Assembly (NCBI RefSeq): GCF_002157225.2
Contig: NZ_CP020038.1
Span: 2,193,001 to 2,257,000, forward strand
Length of the DNA stretch: 64,000 nt
Direction of reading: 5' to 3'
From: Agarilytica rhodophyticola
GTDB taxonomy: Bacteria > Pseudomonadota > Gammaproteobacteria > Pseudomonadales > Cellvibrionaceae
Shown piece after piece: positions 55,326 to 64,000 of this stretch. Below the pieces are notes generated by a model. The model was not told the origin of the DNA. It was given only the letters and a program-made list of their open reading frames with translations, and did no database searches. The translations under genes and the position numbers were made by a program. Positions within the stretch are counted from its first letter, which is position 1. Every line of letters starts with the position of its first letter.

Positions 55326-56848
55326 ATATATTAGATTACAGTCCGATGCCAAAAACGTTGGTCAGCATAATACCTAAGGGCTTTCACGGCGAAGTTTCCG
55401 AGCAGCTGTTAATTAGTGATGTGCAAGCGGATAGTCGCGACGTAACTCCTGGATCACTATTTATTGCTTTATGTGGCTTAGATGGTGATGGTGAAAAATA
55501 TATTTCTAATGCTGTTGAAAACGGTGCTGTTGCGATTCTGGTTGAAGAAGATCACCTTTGTTCGGTATTGAATGTAGAAGTACCGGTGGTGGGAATTAAA
55601 AACCTAAAAGAAAATATTCCAAGTATCACTGAAAAATTTTACAACTCACCCGTTGATGATTTATCTGTTTTTGGCGTTACTGGCACTAATGGAAAAAGCA
55701 CTATTACCTCGTTAATTGCACAGCTGCATGCTTTGCTGGGTATCAAGGCTGGTGTGTTGGGTACACTGGGCTATGGCATGGTTAACGACGAATACATTGA
55801 TACCGGCATGACAACGCCAGACCTCGTTAAGTGTCAACGTATTTTTGCCGAGATCGTCGCTTGCAAAGGCAAAGTAATTGCAATGGAAGTTTCTTCCCAT
55901 GGTATCCACCAACGAAGAGTAGAAAATATAAACTTTGATATTGCTGTTTTATCTAATATCACCCACGATCATTTAGATTATCACGGCACTTTCGAGAACT
56001 ATGCCAATGTAAAAAGATCCTTTTTGCTGTCGGACAATTGTAAGTCCTGTGTTGTTAATGCCGATGATGAAGACTGCCGTAAAGTCATTCCTGAGCTTCA
56101 AGACTTAGATAAAAACTATGTAACTTTTGGGATTGATGCCGAAGATGCGATGGTAAAAGCGGAGATAAAAAAGTACTCCCCATCGAGTATTGATGCGCAA
56201 ATACTGTCTCCTTGGGGTAAGGCAGATATTTGTTGTCCTTTGGTAGGTAAGTTTAATTTAAGTAACCTATTAGCGGCAATAGCATCTTTATGTTCAAGTG
56301 GCGTTAAGTTTAACAAAGTAATACGTGCTATTAATAAGCTAAAACCTGTTGAAGGTCGTTTACAGAAAGTAGATAGCCCGGCAGAGGGTTTACCCAGTGT
56401 ATTTGTTGACTATGCCCATACACCGGATGCTCTAAAACAAGCACTTATGGCACTGAGAAATCATGTGTCTGGTAATCTCTGGGTCGTCTTCGGCTGCGGC
56501 GGTGACAGAGATCCTAGCAAACGCGCCATTATGGGGGAGATTGCTGCAACCTTTGCCGATAGTGTGGTGATTACCTCTGATAACCCACGCACCGAAGATC
56601 CCAAAGCGATTATTAAAGATATTGTGCAGGGAGTGGCAAGTGATACGGCTTATGAAGTTATTGCTGAGCGAGAATTAGCTATTTCTTTGGCAATTGGTAA
56701 TTGCTCGGCTAATGATTGTGTACTTATTGCTGGTAAAGGCCACGAAAATTATCAACTTATAGGCCATACAAAAGTACCGTTTTATGACTACCACATAGCC
56801 GAAGTTGCTCTTCGTCAGCGTGCTCAATCAACCAAGGTGATGCCATGA
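55322..56848 (+). CDS. murE: UDP-MurNAc-L-Ala-D-Glu:meso-DAP ligase
   Basis: Adds meso-diaminopimelate as the third stem residue. 508 aa, GTG start at 55322 overlapping ftsI. ATP loop VTGTNGKSTITSLIAQ, then TTPDLVKCQ, EVSSHGIHQRRVENINFD (carbamylated-Lys region nearby), NITHDHLDYHGTF, and the DAP-specificity motif SDNPRTEDP, which marks mDAP rather than Lys. C-terminal GKGHENYQ. ATGA overlap with murF. Confidence 0.97.
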   Translation: MNILDYSPMPKTLVSIIPKGFHGEVSEQLLISDVQADSRDVTPGSLFIALCGLDGDGEKYISNAVENGAVAILVEEDHLCSVLNVEVPVVGIKNLKENIPSITEKFYNSPVDDLSVFGVTGTNGKSTITSLIAQLHALLGIKAGVLGTLGYGMVNDEYIDTGMTTPDLVKCQRIFAEIVACKGKVIAMEVSSHGIHQRRVENINFDIAVLSNITHDHLDYHGTFENYANVKRSFLLSDNCKSCVVNADDEDCRKVIPELQDLDKNYVTFGIDAEDAMVKAEIKKYSPSSIDAQILSPWGKADICCPLVGKFNLSNLLAAIASLCSSGVKFNKVIRAINKLKPVEGRLQKVDSPAEGLPSVFVDYAHTPDALKQALMALRNHVSGNLWVVFGCGGDRDPSKRAIMGEIAATFADSVVITSDNPRTEDPKAIIKDIVQGVASDTAYEVIAERELAISLAIGNCSANDCVLIAGKGHENYQLIGHTKVPFYDYHIAEVALRQRAQSTKVMP

Positions 56849-58251
56849 AGTTATCCACTTTAGTTGAGCATAAAATTGGCAGCTTGATTGGCCCAGACTG
56901 TGAGTTTGATTCAGTTTGCACCGACACGCGTACAATTAAAAAAGGACAATTGTTTGTTGCTTTGCGTGGCGAGCATTTCGATGGCCACGATATGATCGAT
57001 GTGGCTATGGAAAAGGGGGCATCTGGTGTTGTCGTGGAAAGCGATAGTGATGAGAGAAACACCAAAGCAAAAAACATAGAGCATAAAGCCCCCGCGTTAT
57101 TAGTTAAGGATAGTACTCTAGCTCTGGGGAAAATTTCACAGATATACCGCGACCACTTTAGTGGGCGTGTGGTGGCGCTTACTGGCAGCTGTGGTAAAAC
57201 AACTGTGAAGGGAATGTTAAAAAATATATGTGAAAAAGCCGGCAGTTGCATCGCGACAGATGGTAATTTCAATAATCACATTGGTGTTCCTCTAACCTTA
57301 TTGCGCCTTAAGTCACAAGCCGATTATGCCGTAATTGAGGCAGGGACCAGTGGCAAGAAAGAGATTCAATATTTAACTGACTTAATCAAGCCAGATATAG
57401 CATTAATTACTAATGTAAAAGCTTCTCACCTCGAAGGGCTTGGTTCTGAAGCTGCTATTGCTGAAGAAAAGTCCGATATTTATTGCCACGAGTCTACTAA
57501 CACAGTGATTGTTAACTTAGATGATAAATATCGAGACAAAATGCTTGAGAAGGCAGGTGAGCGCGACATTATCGGTTTTACTTTACAGCCAGAAGCGTCA
57601 GTGAGTCCTACATTAAAAGCAAAAATGCAGTTGGTATGTCTACAGGAATATCAGTCAAATAATATCGGACTTATACATTTTAAAGTGAAACTTTTTGATA
57701 AAAGCTTCGATATTAATATGAAAGTGTTAGGTAAGCATAATATAGCGAATGCTCTTGCAGCGATTGCTTGTGCAGGCGCTTTAAATATAAGCGCGGAAGA
57801 TATTAAAGCTGGTTTAGAAAACTTTTCCGGTACACCTGGTCGAATGCAATATGTCGCAGGTATTAACAATGCGATGCTTGTCAATGATGCTTATAACGCT
57901 AATCCAGGCTCGATGAATGCCGCCATCGATTTTTTATCCCAGCATAAACACAGTGTTTTAATCTGTGGTGATATGGGTGAACTGGGGCATGAGGAAGATT
58001 TGTTGCATCAAGAGGTGGGTATTTATGCAAAAACACAGGGTATAGAAAAGTTATTTGCCGTTGGTGATAAGGCCAGATACATCGCCGATGCTTTCGGTGA
58101 AAGCGCAAAATGGTTTGCTGAGAAAGACGATTTAATTGCGGAAGTAAAACCGCTATTGGATGAAGAAACGGTTGTTTTGATTAAAGGGTCACGCAGCACA
58201 AAGATGGAAACGGTAGTACAAGCACTCTCTAGTGCAGGAGAAAAAAACTAA
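56845..58251 (+). CDS. murF: UDP-MurNAc-tripeptide:D-Ala-D-Ala ligase
   Basis: Adds the D-Ala-D-Ala dipeptide to complete the pentapeptide. 468 aa. N-terminal uridine domain ([20 protein letters not shown]), ATP loop [30 protein letters not shown], and [17 protein letters not shown] in the C-terminal domain. Overlaps murE by 4 bp and mraY by 1 bp. Confidence 0.97.
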   Translation: MKLSTLVEHKIGSLIGPDCEFDSVCTDTRTIKKGQLFVALRGEHFDGHDMIDVAMEKGASGVVVESDSDERNTKAKNIEHKAPALLVKDSTLALGKISQIYRDHFSGRVVALTGSCGKTTVKGMLKNICEKAGSCIATDGNFNNHIGVPLTLLRLKSQADYAVIEAGTSGKKEIQYLTDLIKPDIALITNVKASHLEGLGSEAAIAEEKSDIYCHESTNTVIVNLDDKYRDKMLEKAGERDIIGFTLQPEASVSPTLKAKMQLVCLQEYQSNNIGLIHFKVKLFDKSFDINMKVLGKHNIANALAAIACAGALNISAEDIKAGLENFSGTPGRMQYVAGINNAMLVNDAYNANPGSMNAAIDFLSQHKHSVLICGDMGELGHEEDLLHQEVGIYAKTQGIEKLFAVGDKARYIADAFGESAKWFAEKDDLIAEVKPLLDEETVVLIKGSRSTKMETVVQALSSAGEKN

Positions 58252-59333
58252 TGTTGTTGTGGCTTGCTGATTATTTACAACAGTTTGTCGGTGCCTTCGG
58301 CGTATTTAAATACCTCACATTTCGTGGGATTTTGGGTATTTTAACGGCGCTAGGAATTTCCATGTTAATGGGGCCTTGGGTTATTAAAAAACTAAATCAT
58401 CTGCAAATAGGACAATCTATTCGTGACGATGGCCCTGAAAGTCACTTAAGTAAATCCGGCACCCCGACAATGGGTGGAACTTTAATTTTGTTTGCCATCT
58501 TATTCTCCAGTTTACTTTGGTCTGACTTAAGTAATCGATATGTGTTAGTGGTAATGTTTGTCACCTTTTCGTTTGGTCTTATTGGTTGGGTAGATGACTA
58601 TCGCAAAGTTGTTGAGAAAAATTCCAAAGGTCTGCCTGCCAAGTGGAAGTACTTTTGGCAATCAGCACTGAGTATTACCGTTGCTATTATTTTATTTTAT
58701 GGCGCAACGATTCCCGAAGAGACAGCATTGATTGTCCCGTTTTTTAAAGACGTAGCACTTGATCTCGGCATTGCTTACATCGTATTAACGTATTTTATGA
58801 TCACCGGTTTCAGTAACGCGGTAAACCTGACAGATGGCCTTGACGGTCTTGCCATTATGCCGACGGTGATGGTGGGTTCAGCGCTGGGTATTATTGCTTA
58901 CTTGGTAGGTAATTTTAATTTTGCTAATTATCTGCATATTCCTTTTATCCCAGGTGCCGGTGAGTTGGTTATTTATTGTGGTGCTTTATCAGGTGCAGGT
59001 TTAGGTTTCCTTTGGTTTAACACTTACCCGGCGCAGGTTTTTATGGGGGATGTTGGTGCTTTAGCTTTAGGCGCTGCTCTTGGAGTTATTGCCGTGATCG
59101 TAAGACACGAAATAGTTTTTATCATTATGTCAGGCATTTTTGTTATGGAAACTGTTTCTGTGATCCTGCAAGTAGCATCGTTTAAATTAACGGGAAGACG
59201 TATTTTTAGGATGGCGCCTTTGCACCATCATTTTGAGCTAAAAGGCTGGCCTGAACCACGTGTGATTGTTCGCTTCTGGATTATCACGGTAATGTTGGTG
59301 TTGTTTGGATTAGCTACCTTAAAGCTAAGGTAA
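58251..59333 (+). CDS. mraY: Phospho-MurNAc-pentapeptide transferase
   Basis: Integral-membrane enzyme making lipid I from UDP-MurNAc-pentapeptide and undecaprenyl phosphate. 360 aa, ten helices. Catalytic Asp pair in [33 protein letters not shown], and [13 protein letters not shown]; the HHHFE motif ([11 protein letters not shown]) is intact. Its ATG shares a base with murF's stop. A 62-bp gap, with AGAGATAGG, precedes murD. Confidence 0.98.
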   Translation: MLLWLADYLQQFVGAFGVFKYLTFRGILGILTALGISMLMGPWVIKKLNHLQIGQSIRDDGPESHLSKSGTPTMGGTLILFAILFSSLLWSDLSNRYVLVVMFVTFSFGLIGWVDDYRKVVEKNSKGLPAKWKYFWQSALSITVAIILFYGATIPEETALIVPFFKDVALDLGIAYIVLTYFMITGFSNAVNLTDGLDGLAIMPTVMVGSALGIIAYLVGNFNFANYLHIPFIPGAGELVIYCGALSGAGLGFLWFNTYPAQVFMGDVGALALGAALGVIAVIVRHEIVFIIMSGIFVMETVSVILQVASFKLTGRRIFRMAPLHHHFELKGWPEPRVIVRFWIITVMLVLFGLATLKLR

Positions 59334-59395
59334 ATAGCTGGTTGAAAAAGCCAGGGCGTATTTTTAAAAAAATATTAACTAAGAGATAGGTTTTT

Positions 59396-60757
59396 GTGAA
59401 TCAAACTGTAAATAACAAGCGATATGCGCTGATTGTCGGCATGGGAGCGACAGGGTATTCCATTGCCCGTTATTTACAGAATAAAGGCGAAGCGTTTCAC
59501 ATTGTCGATACGCGAACTTCGTCACTAATGGAAGAACAGTTTGCTAAAGCTTTTCCCGAGGCACAGCGCTATTTTGTAGAAATTGATGAGGGAATTATTG
59601 CCGGTGCTCATGAAATTTACTTGAGCCCCGGCGTGTCGAGAGATGAACACATTATCACCAAAGCCTTGGCACTTGGAAAGTCGGTTATTGGTGATATCGA
59701 ATTGTTTTTACGTGCAGTAGATAAACCTGTTATCGGCATTACTGGATCTAATGGTAAGTCTACGGTCACAACTTTAGTTGGCTTGATGTTGAAAGAGGAT
59801 GGACGCAATGTTGCCGTTGGAGGGAATATTGGAACGCCCGCTTTAGAACTGTTAAACACACAAGCGGATATCTATGTTTTAGAATTATCTAGCTTTCAGT
59901 TAGAAAGTGTCACTAAGCCCAACTTATTTATTGCTTGTAACTTAAACATATCGGCTGACCATATGGATCGTTACGATTCCATAAGTGCCTATGTCATGGC
60001 CAAACAAAAGATATTCTTAGGTGCGAAAAACGCGATATACAACTTGGATGATCCACTGACTCATCCTCCGGTTTTCGACGGCATGATGCGTTATGGCTTT
60101 GGCCTTGAATCCGGTTTTGCTGACGATGAAAAACACATTATATTCTCACCGCAAAACGGTTGGTTGTCCTTCGATCATCAAAAAATTGTTAGCAAAGACC
60201 AAATTAAGCTCAAGGGCATCCATAATGTTCGCAATGCTCTGGCCGCTCTAGCGATTAGTGGTGTTGCCGGAGTGAGCTTTGATGCTTGTAAAAATGTTTT
60301 GGCTGCGTTTTCCGGCTTGCCGCATCGTTGCGAATTTATCGCAGAGTATGAGGGTGTTACCTATATCAATGATTCAAAAGCTACTAATGTAGGCGCCACT
60401 AAGGCAGCTATTGATGGTCTCGCGGCTGAGTTTAATAAAATAATTCTTATTGCTGGTGGCGAGGGCAAAGGCGCAGACTTCTCTGAGCTTGGTAAGAGTA
60501 TTAGACAAAATATCGATACACTCGTACTTATAGGAAAGGATGGTGAGCACATTGCCGAAACTGTCGGCAAAGATATCAACGCTATATTTGCCTCAGATAT
60601 GAACGACGCTGTTCAAAAAGCGGCGACTAACGCTGGTTTAGATGATTTGGTGTTGCTATCACCTGCTTGCGCTAGCTTTGATATGTTCAATAGCTTTGAA
60701 GAGCGTGGCGATGTTTTTAGCGATTGTGTTCATACTTTGACGGAGCGCTGTGTATGA
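59396..60757 (+). CDS. murD: UDP-MurNAc-L-Ala:D-Glu ligase
   Basis: Adds D-Glu as the second stem residue. 453 aa, GTG start at 59396 with AGAGATAGG 6 nt upstream. N-terminal Rossmann domain (ALIVGMGATGYSIARYLQ), ATP loop ITGSNGKSTVTTLVG, NISADHMDRYDS, PHRCEFIAEYEGVTYINDSK and the C-terminal LLSPACASFDMF. ATGA overlap with ftsW. Confidence 0.97.
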   Translation: MNQTVNNKRYALIVGMGATGYSIARYLQNKGEAFHIVDTRTSSLMEEQFAKAFPEAQRYFVEIDEGIIAGAHEIYLSPGVSRDEHIITKALALGKSVIGDIELFLRAVDKPVIGITGSNGKSTVTTLVGLMLKEDGRNVAVGGNIGTPALELLNTQADIYVLELSSFQLESVTKPNLFIACNLNISADHMDRYDSISAYVMAKQKIFLGAKNAIYNLDDPLTHPPVFDGMMRYGFGLESGFADDEKHIIFSPQNGWLSFDHQKIVSKDQIKLKGIHNVRNALAALAISGVAGVSFDACKNVLAAFSGLPHRCEFIAEYEGVTYINDSKATNVGATKAAIDGLAAEFNKIILIAGGEGKGADFSELGKSIRQNIDTLVLIGKDGEHIAETVGKDINAIFASDMNDAVQKAATNAGLDDLVLLSPACASFDMFNSFEERGDVFSDCVHTLTERCV

Positions 60758-61887
60758 ATATAAATCTTGAGCAAAAATTTAACACGCACAGAATTGACTT
60801 TGAATTAGTTTGTGTACTTCTTGCCTTAATTAGTGTCGGCTTGGTTATGGTAGCGTCTAGCTCCATGGACTTTGCTGCGGCAAGGTACGGTGATGAATGG
60901 TTGCTATTTCGCAAGCAATGTATCCTGCTAATGATGGGAATTAGTGCAGGTGTGGTTGTGGCTTGTATCCCTCTATCGGTGTGGGAAAAATATTCCGGCA
61001 TATTTTTATGTTTAGCAATAATTTTTCTATTTATTGTTTTATTGCCCGGAATAGGTAAAAGCGTGAATGGTAGTCAGCGTTGGTTACCAATGGGTTTATT
61101 TTCTATTCAGGCATCGGAATTAGCAAAAATTTGCTTATTACTATTTTTTGCTAGCTATTTGGCAAGACGGCAAGATGCTGTGCGCTCAAGCTGGACAGCC
61201 TTCTTCGTCATGGTTTTTATTATCGGTATCATTGTTGTATTGCTATTACTCGAACCCGACTTTGGTAGCTCCGTAGTGATTACCTTTACCTTAGGTTCTA
61301 TGATGTTTGTTGCCGGTGTGCCAATACTGCGTTTTCTATTACTTGCTAGCAGTGGTGTTGCTGGTTTTAGTGCAATGGCTTTTTTATCGCCTTATCGCTG
61401 GGAGCGCCTAGTAGCATTTATGGATCCGTGGTCTCGTCAATTTGATTCAGGCTATCAACTAGTTCAGTCTTTAATTGCTTTTGGTCGCGGAGAATGGTTT
61501 GGCTTAGGCCTAGGAAATAGCTTACAGAAATTATTCTTCTTACCCGAAGCCCATACGGACTTTATTTTTGCTATTTTTGCCGAAGAATTTGGCTTGATCG
61601 GAGCTTTATGTCTAGTCGCTCTTTATGTGTTTTTCATTTTTAAAATTTTATCATTGTCAAGAGAAGCAAATAGTAAAGAGAAGCTTTTTAGTGCGTATTT
61701 ATGTTTTGGTATCGGCATTATGCTAGCGGCGCAATCCTTTATTAATATGGGTGTGGCTTCAGGCCTATTGCCGACCAAAGGATTAACTTTGCCTTTTATC
61801 AGCTATGGCGGCAGTAGCCTACTGATCACTTGCGCACTTATGGCGCTGGTGTTTCGTGTTAATTGGGAATTGCGCCATGAACAATAA
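60754..61887 (+). CDS. ftsW: SEDS peptidoglycan glycosyltransferase FtsW
   Basis: Septal glycan polymerase working with FtsI. 377 aa from the ATG at 60754, which overlaps murD's stop (ATGA) and has GGAG upstream; the frame opens at 60724 but the overlap start is natural. Ten helices; signature NGSQRWLPMGLFSIQASELAK, the catalytic-loop region with SGYQLVQSLIAFGRGEW and LPEAHTDFIFAIFAEEFGL, and GLTLPFISYGGSSLL. Overlaps murG by 11 bp. Confidence 0.96.
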   Translation: MNINLEQKFNTHRIDFELVCVLLALISVGLVMVASSSMDFAAARYGDEWLLFRKQCILLMMGISAGVVVACIPLSVWEKYSGIFLCLAIIFLFIVLLPGIGKSVNGSQRWLPMGLFSIQASELAKICLLLFFASYLARRQDAVRSSWTAFFVMVFIIGIIVVLLLLEPDFGSSVVITFTLGSMMFVAGVPILRFLLLASSGVAGFSAMAFLSPYRWERLVAFMDPWSRQFDSGYQLVQSLIAFGRGEWFGLGLGNSLQKLFFLPEAHTDFIFAIFAEEFGLIGALCLVALYVFFIFKILSLSREANSKEKLFSAYLCFGIGIMLAAQSFINMGVASGLLPTKGLTLPFISYGGSSLLITCALMALVFRVNWELRHEQ

Positions 61888-62962
61888 AGAGCACAATAAA
61901 AAGATATTGATAATGGCCGGCGGCACAGGTGGCCATGTATTTCCAGGGTTAGCACTTGCTGAGGAGATGAAACTGCGCGGCTACCAAATTAATTGGCTCG
62001 GTACCCAGGCTGGTATTGAAACACGTTTGGTTCCGGCGGCAGATATTCCTTTGCATTTTATTCCAGTTAAGGGTGTTCGAGGCAAAGGCGTTAAAAGTTT
62101 ATTGTTGGCTCCATTAAATATTGTTTCATCTGTTGCTGCAGCACTACGTGTGATACGCCAGTTGCAACCGTCGTTGGTCGTCGGTTTAGGCGGTTTTGTT
62201 GCAGGCCCCGGTGGTGTGGCTGCTAAATTATTGGGTATTCCTTTAATCATTCACGAGCAAAATGCAGTAGCGGGTACCACCAATCGAATTTTAGCTTGGT
62301 TAGCAAAACGTGTGTTAATGGCATTTCCTTGTAATTTAAGCAAGGGGATTTGTATCGGCAACCCTGTACGCCATGTGATCGAAGTGCTCGATCATCCAGA
62401 GTTACGATTGAAAAATAGAGATGGCAAGGTAAATGTTCTTATCGTCGGAGGTAGTCGTGGTGCCAAAGCCATCAATGAGATTGTTCCGGCTGCTTTCGGG
62501 AAGCTGACGGATAAAACAAAAATTAATATTTGGCACCAAGCGGGCGCCGAAAAAGATGAGGCTGCGAGAGAAGCTTATCGACAAGCCGGTGTCGAAGCTC
62601 GTGTTGAAGCATTCATTGATGATATGGCTGAAGCTTTTTCATGGGCAGATGTGGCTGTTTGTCGTTCTGGCGCATTGACGGTGTCTGAATTAGCTGCAGT
62701 CGGTTTGGGGGCGTTATTGATTCCTTTTCCCTACGCGATTGATGATCATCAAACTGAAAATGCCAAGTATTTAGCCAATGTAGGGGCTGCAATTATTAAG
62801 CAACAACGGGAATTAACCGTGGCCAATTTGGCGGAATTATTTAATAACAATTTCTTTGAAAGGAATAAATTAATTGCAATGGCGTGTAAGGCTCGTTCAG
62901 TAGCCAAGCCCAATGCAGCAAAAGTTTTTGCTGATCATTGTGAGGAAGTCGTGTATGGCTGA
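61877..62962 (+). CDS. murG: UDP-GlcNAc:lipid I GlcNAc transferase
   Basis: Peripheral membrane enzyme that makes lipid II. 361 aa from the ATG at 61877 (GGGAAT upstream); the frame opens at 61856. N-terminal glycine loop [51 protein letters not shown], and the second G-loop [15 protein letters not shown]; the C-terminal donor site has [15 protein letters not shown] and [15 protein letters not shown]. Overlaps murC by 8 bp. Confidence 0.97.
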   Translation: MNNKEHNKKILIMAGGTGGHVFPGLALAEEMKLRGYQINWLGTQAGIETRLVPAADIPLHFIPVKGVRGKGVKSLLLAPLNIVSSVAAALRVIRQLQPSLVVGLGGFVAGPGGVAAKLLGIPLIIHEQNAVAGTTNRILAWLAKRVLMAFPCNLSKGICIGNPVRHVIEVLDHPELRLKNRDGKVNVLIVGGSRGAKAINEIVPAAFGKLTDKTKINIWHQAGAEKDEAAREAYRQAGVEARVEAFIDDMAEAFSWADVAVCRSGALTVSELAAVGLGALLIPFPYAIDDHQTENAKYLANVGAAIIKQQRELTVANLAELFNNNFFERNKLIAMACKARSVAKPNAAKVFADHCEEVVYG

Positions 62963-64000
62963 TACAAATATATACCAAGTCCCAGAAATGAGACGTATTA
63001 AGCGCATCCATTTTATTGGTATTGGCGGTGCCGGTATGTGTGGCATTGCTGAAGTGCTACTAAACCAAGGCTACCAAGTCGTAGGTTCTGATTTAAAAGA
63101 GTCTGAAACGACCCGACGCTTGAGCAATATGGGAGCGAAAATTTTTATTGGCCACCATGCAGATAATGTTTTAGGTGCAGATGTGGTTGTCAATTCAAGT
63201 GCTGTACAAAGTGGTAACCCAGAAATTATTGAAGCACGAGAAAGACGCATTCCTATTGTCCGACGAGCAGAAATGTTAGGAGAGCTCATGCGTTATCGCC
63301 ATGGTATTGCTGTGGCGGGTACACATGGAAAAACCACCACCACAAGTTTGATTGCCTCAGTGCTAGCCGCCGGTAAAAAAGACCCCACCTTTGTTATTGG
63401 AGGCTTACTTAATAGTGCAGGCGCAAATGCTCGCCTAGGAGATAGTCGCTACTTAGTTGCCGAAGCTGACGAAAGCGATGCCTCATTTTTGCATCTGCAA
63501 CCTATGGTAGTGGTAGTTACCAATATTGATGCGGATCATATGGATACCTATGGTGGCGATTTCTCAAATTTAAAACAAGCTTTTATCGAGTTCATCCATA
63601 ATTTGCCTTTTTATGGTATTGCCGTGGTATGTGGTGACGACCCAGTTATTAAAGAGATTATTCCTGAGTTATCCCGCTCTATTATTACCTATGGTTTTGG
63701 CGAGGATAATGATTACCACGCTTATGAGTTAAAACAATCTGGCGCTGGAGTTGCTTTTAAAGTTCGCCGCCCAGGTAAAGAGCAGGATCTGGAACTTGAG
63801 CTGAATATGCCAGGTAAACACAATGTGCTCAATGCTCTTGCTACGGTCGCTGTTGCCACTGATGAAAGTGTTGGTGAAAAAGAAATTCAAAAAGGTTTGT
63901 GTAACTTCTCTGGTGTTGGCCGTCGTTTTCAAATTTATGGTGAATTTGATATTTCTGGTGATGGTGAGTACTCCGTTATGTTGGTGGATGACTATGGACA
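62955..64000 (+). CDS. murC: UDP-MurNAc:L-Ala ligase (C-terminus beyond window)
   Basis: Adds L-Ala as the first stem residue. 348 codons are present of a usual 470 or so, cut by the window end. Start ATG at 62955 overlapping mur[21 protein letters not shown] near the N-terminus, ATP loop [43 protein letters not shown], and the C-terminal domain opening at GVGRRFQ. In most gammaproteobacteria ddl, ftsQ, ftsA and ftsZ follow. Confidence 0.97.
   Translation, partial: MADTNIYQVPEMRRIKRIHFIGIGGAGMCGIAEVLLNQGYQVVGSDLKESETTRRLSNMGAKIFIGHHADNVLGADVVVNSSAVQSGNPEIIEARERRIPIVRRAEMLGELMRYRHGIAVAGTHGKTTTTSLIASVLAAGKKDPTFVIGGLLNSAGANARLGDSRYLVAEADESDASFLHLQPMVVVVTNIDADHMDTYGGDFSNLKQAFIEFIHNLPFYGIAVVCGDDPVIKEIIPELSRSIITYGFGEDNDYHAYELKQSGAGVAFKVRRPGKEQDLELELNMPGKHNVLNALATVAVATDESVGEKEIQKGLCNFSGVGRRFQIYGEFDISGDGEYSVMLVDDYG

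Noticed and set aside
1-64000. Mobile elements, integrons, toxin-antitoxin or defence systems
   Set aside because: No transposase, integrase, nuclease or toxin family, target-site duplication or tRNA attachment site was seen.

Overview
The window looks like core chromosome of a marine-type gammaproteobacterium of moderate to low GC (judged by eye), most like the Cellvibrionales/Pseudomonadales side of the class. Reasons: Vfr-type Crp (TTG start) next to an OsmC gene, AmgK/MurU muramate recycling next to lptD, a trpG-trpD-trpC block, a dusB-fis pair with purH/purD, the PrsK/PrsR pair of XrtA/PEP-CTERM systems, DUF1631/DUF2333/DUF3530/DUF6776 proteins typical of this group, and a complete mra/dcw cluster. 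The genus assignment is inference. I see no phage, transposase, integron, CRISPR array or tRNA gene.

Layout. 1-6 kb: lptD (cut by the window start), divergent amgK-murU, a DUF3530 protein and rpe. 6-13 kb: an exopolysaccharide-type signalling block with a P-loop protein that has lost its Walker A lysine, the sigma54 regulator PrsR, the kinase PrsK and a DUF1631 protein. 13-18 kb: trpG, trpD, trpC, an acyl-CoA-dehydrogenase-fold flavoprotein, crp/vfr. 18-21 kb: OsmC, coq7, a Ycf46-like AAA ATPase. 21-31 kb (minus strand): aroQ-accB-accC-prmA-DUF3426-dusB-fis-purH-purD, with a duplicated 84-bp hairpin element between purH and purD. 31-38 kb: dsbD, a lipoprotein, a LapD-like degenerate GGDEF/EAL receptor, a PCu(A)C copper chaperone, DUF2333. 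38-47 kb: a PfkB kinase, a second DUF1631 gene overlapping a PilZ gene, hemL, a thiD-like gene lacking the usual Cys, a HemJ-like membrane protein, a Clc channel. 46.5-50 kb: argC, DUF6776, bactofilin, erpA, a DsrE-like protein, RNase P RNA. 50.5-51.8 kb: a long AT-rich gene-poor gap. 51.8-64 kb: mraZ-rsmH-ftsL-ftsI-murE-murF-mraY-murD-ftsW-murG-murC (murC cut by the window end).

How it fits together. Much of the window is envelope biology: lptD (LPS), amgK/murU and the mra cluster (peptidoglycan), bactofilin, dsbD, and several c-di-GMP or exopolysaccharide-linked proteins (PrsK/R, LapD-like, PilZ). The rest is housekeeping biosynthesis (Trp, purines, fatty acids, heme, thiamin, Arg, ubiquinone).

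Most noteworthy: six perfectly phased 10-bp GTG repeats over the mraZ promoter; the twin 84-bp elements flanking two hairpins between purH and purD; a pseudo-BY-kinase beside PrsR/PrsK; two DUF1631 paralogues in signalling contexts; and an inactive-looking LapD-type receptor without LapG nearby. I did not find one clear, wholly novel multi-gene system.
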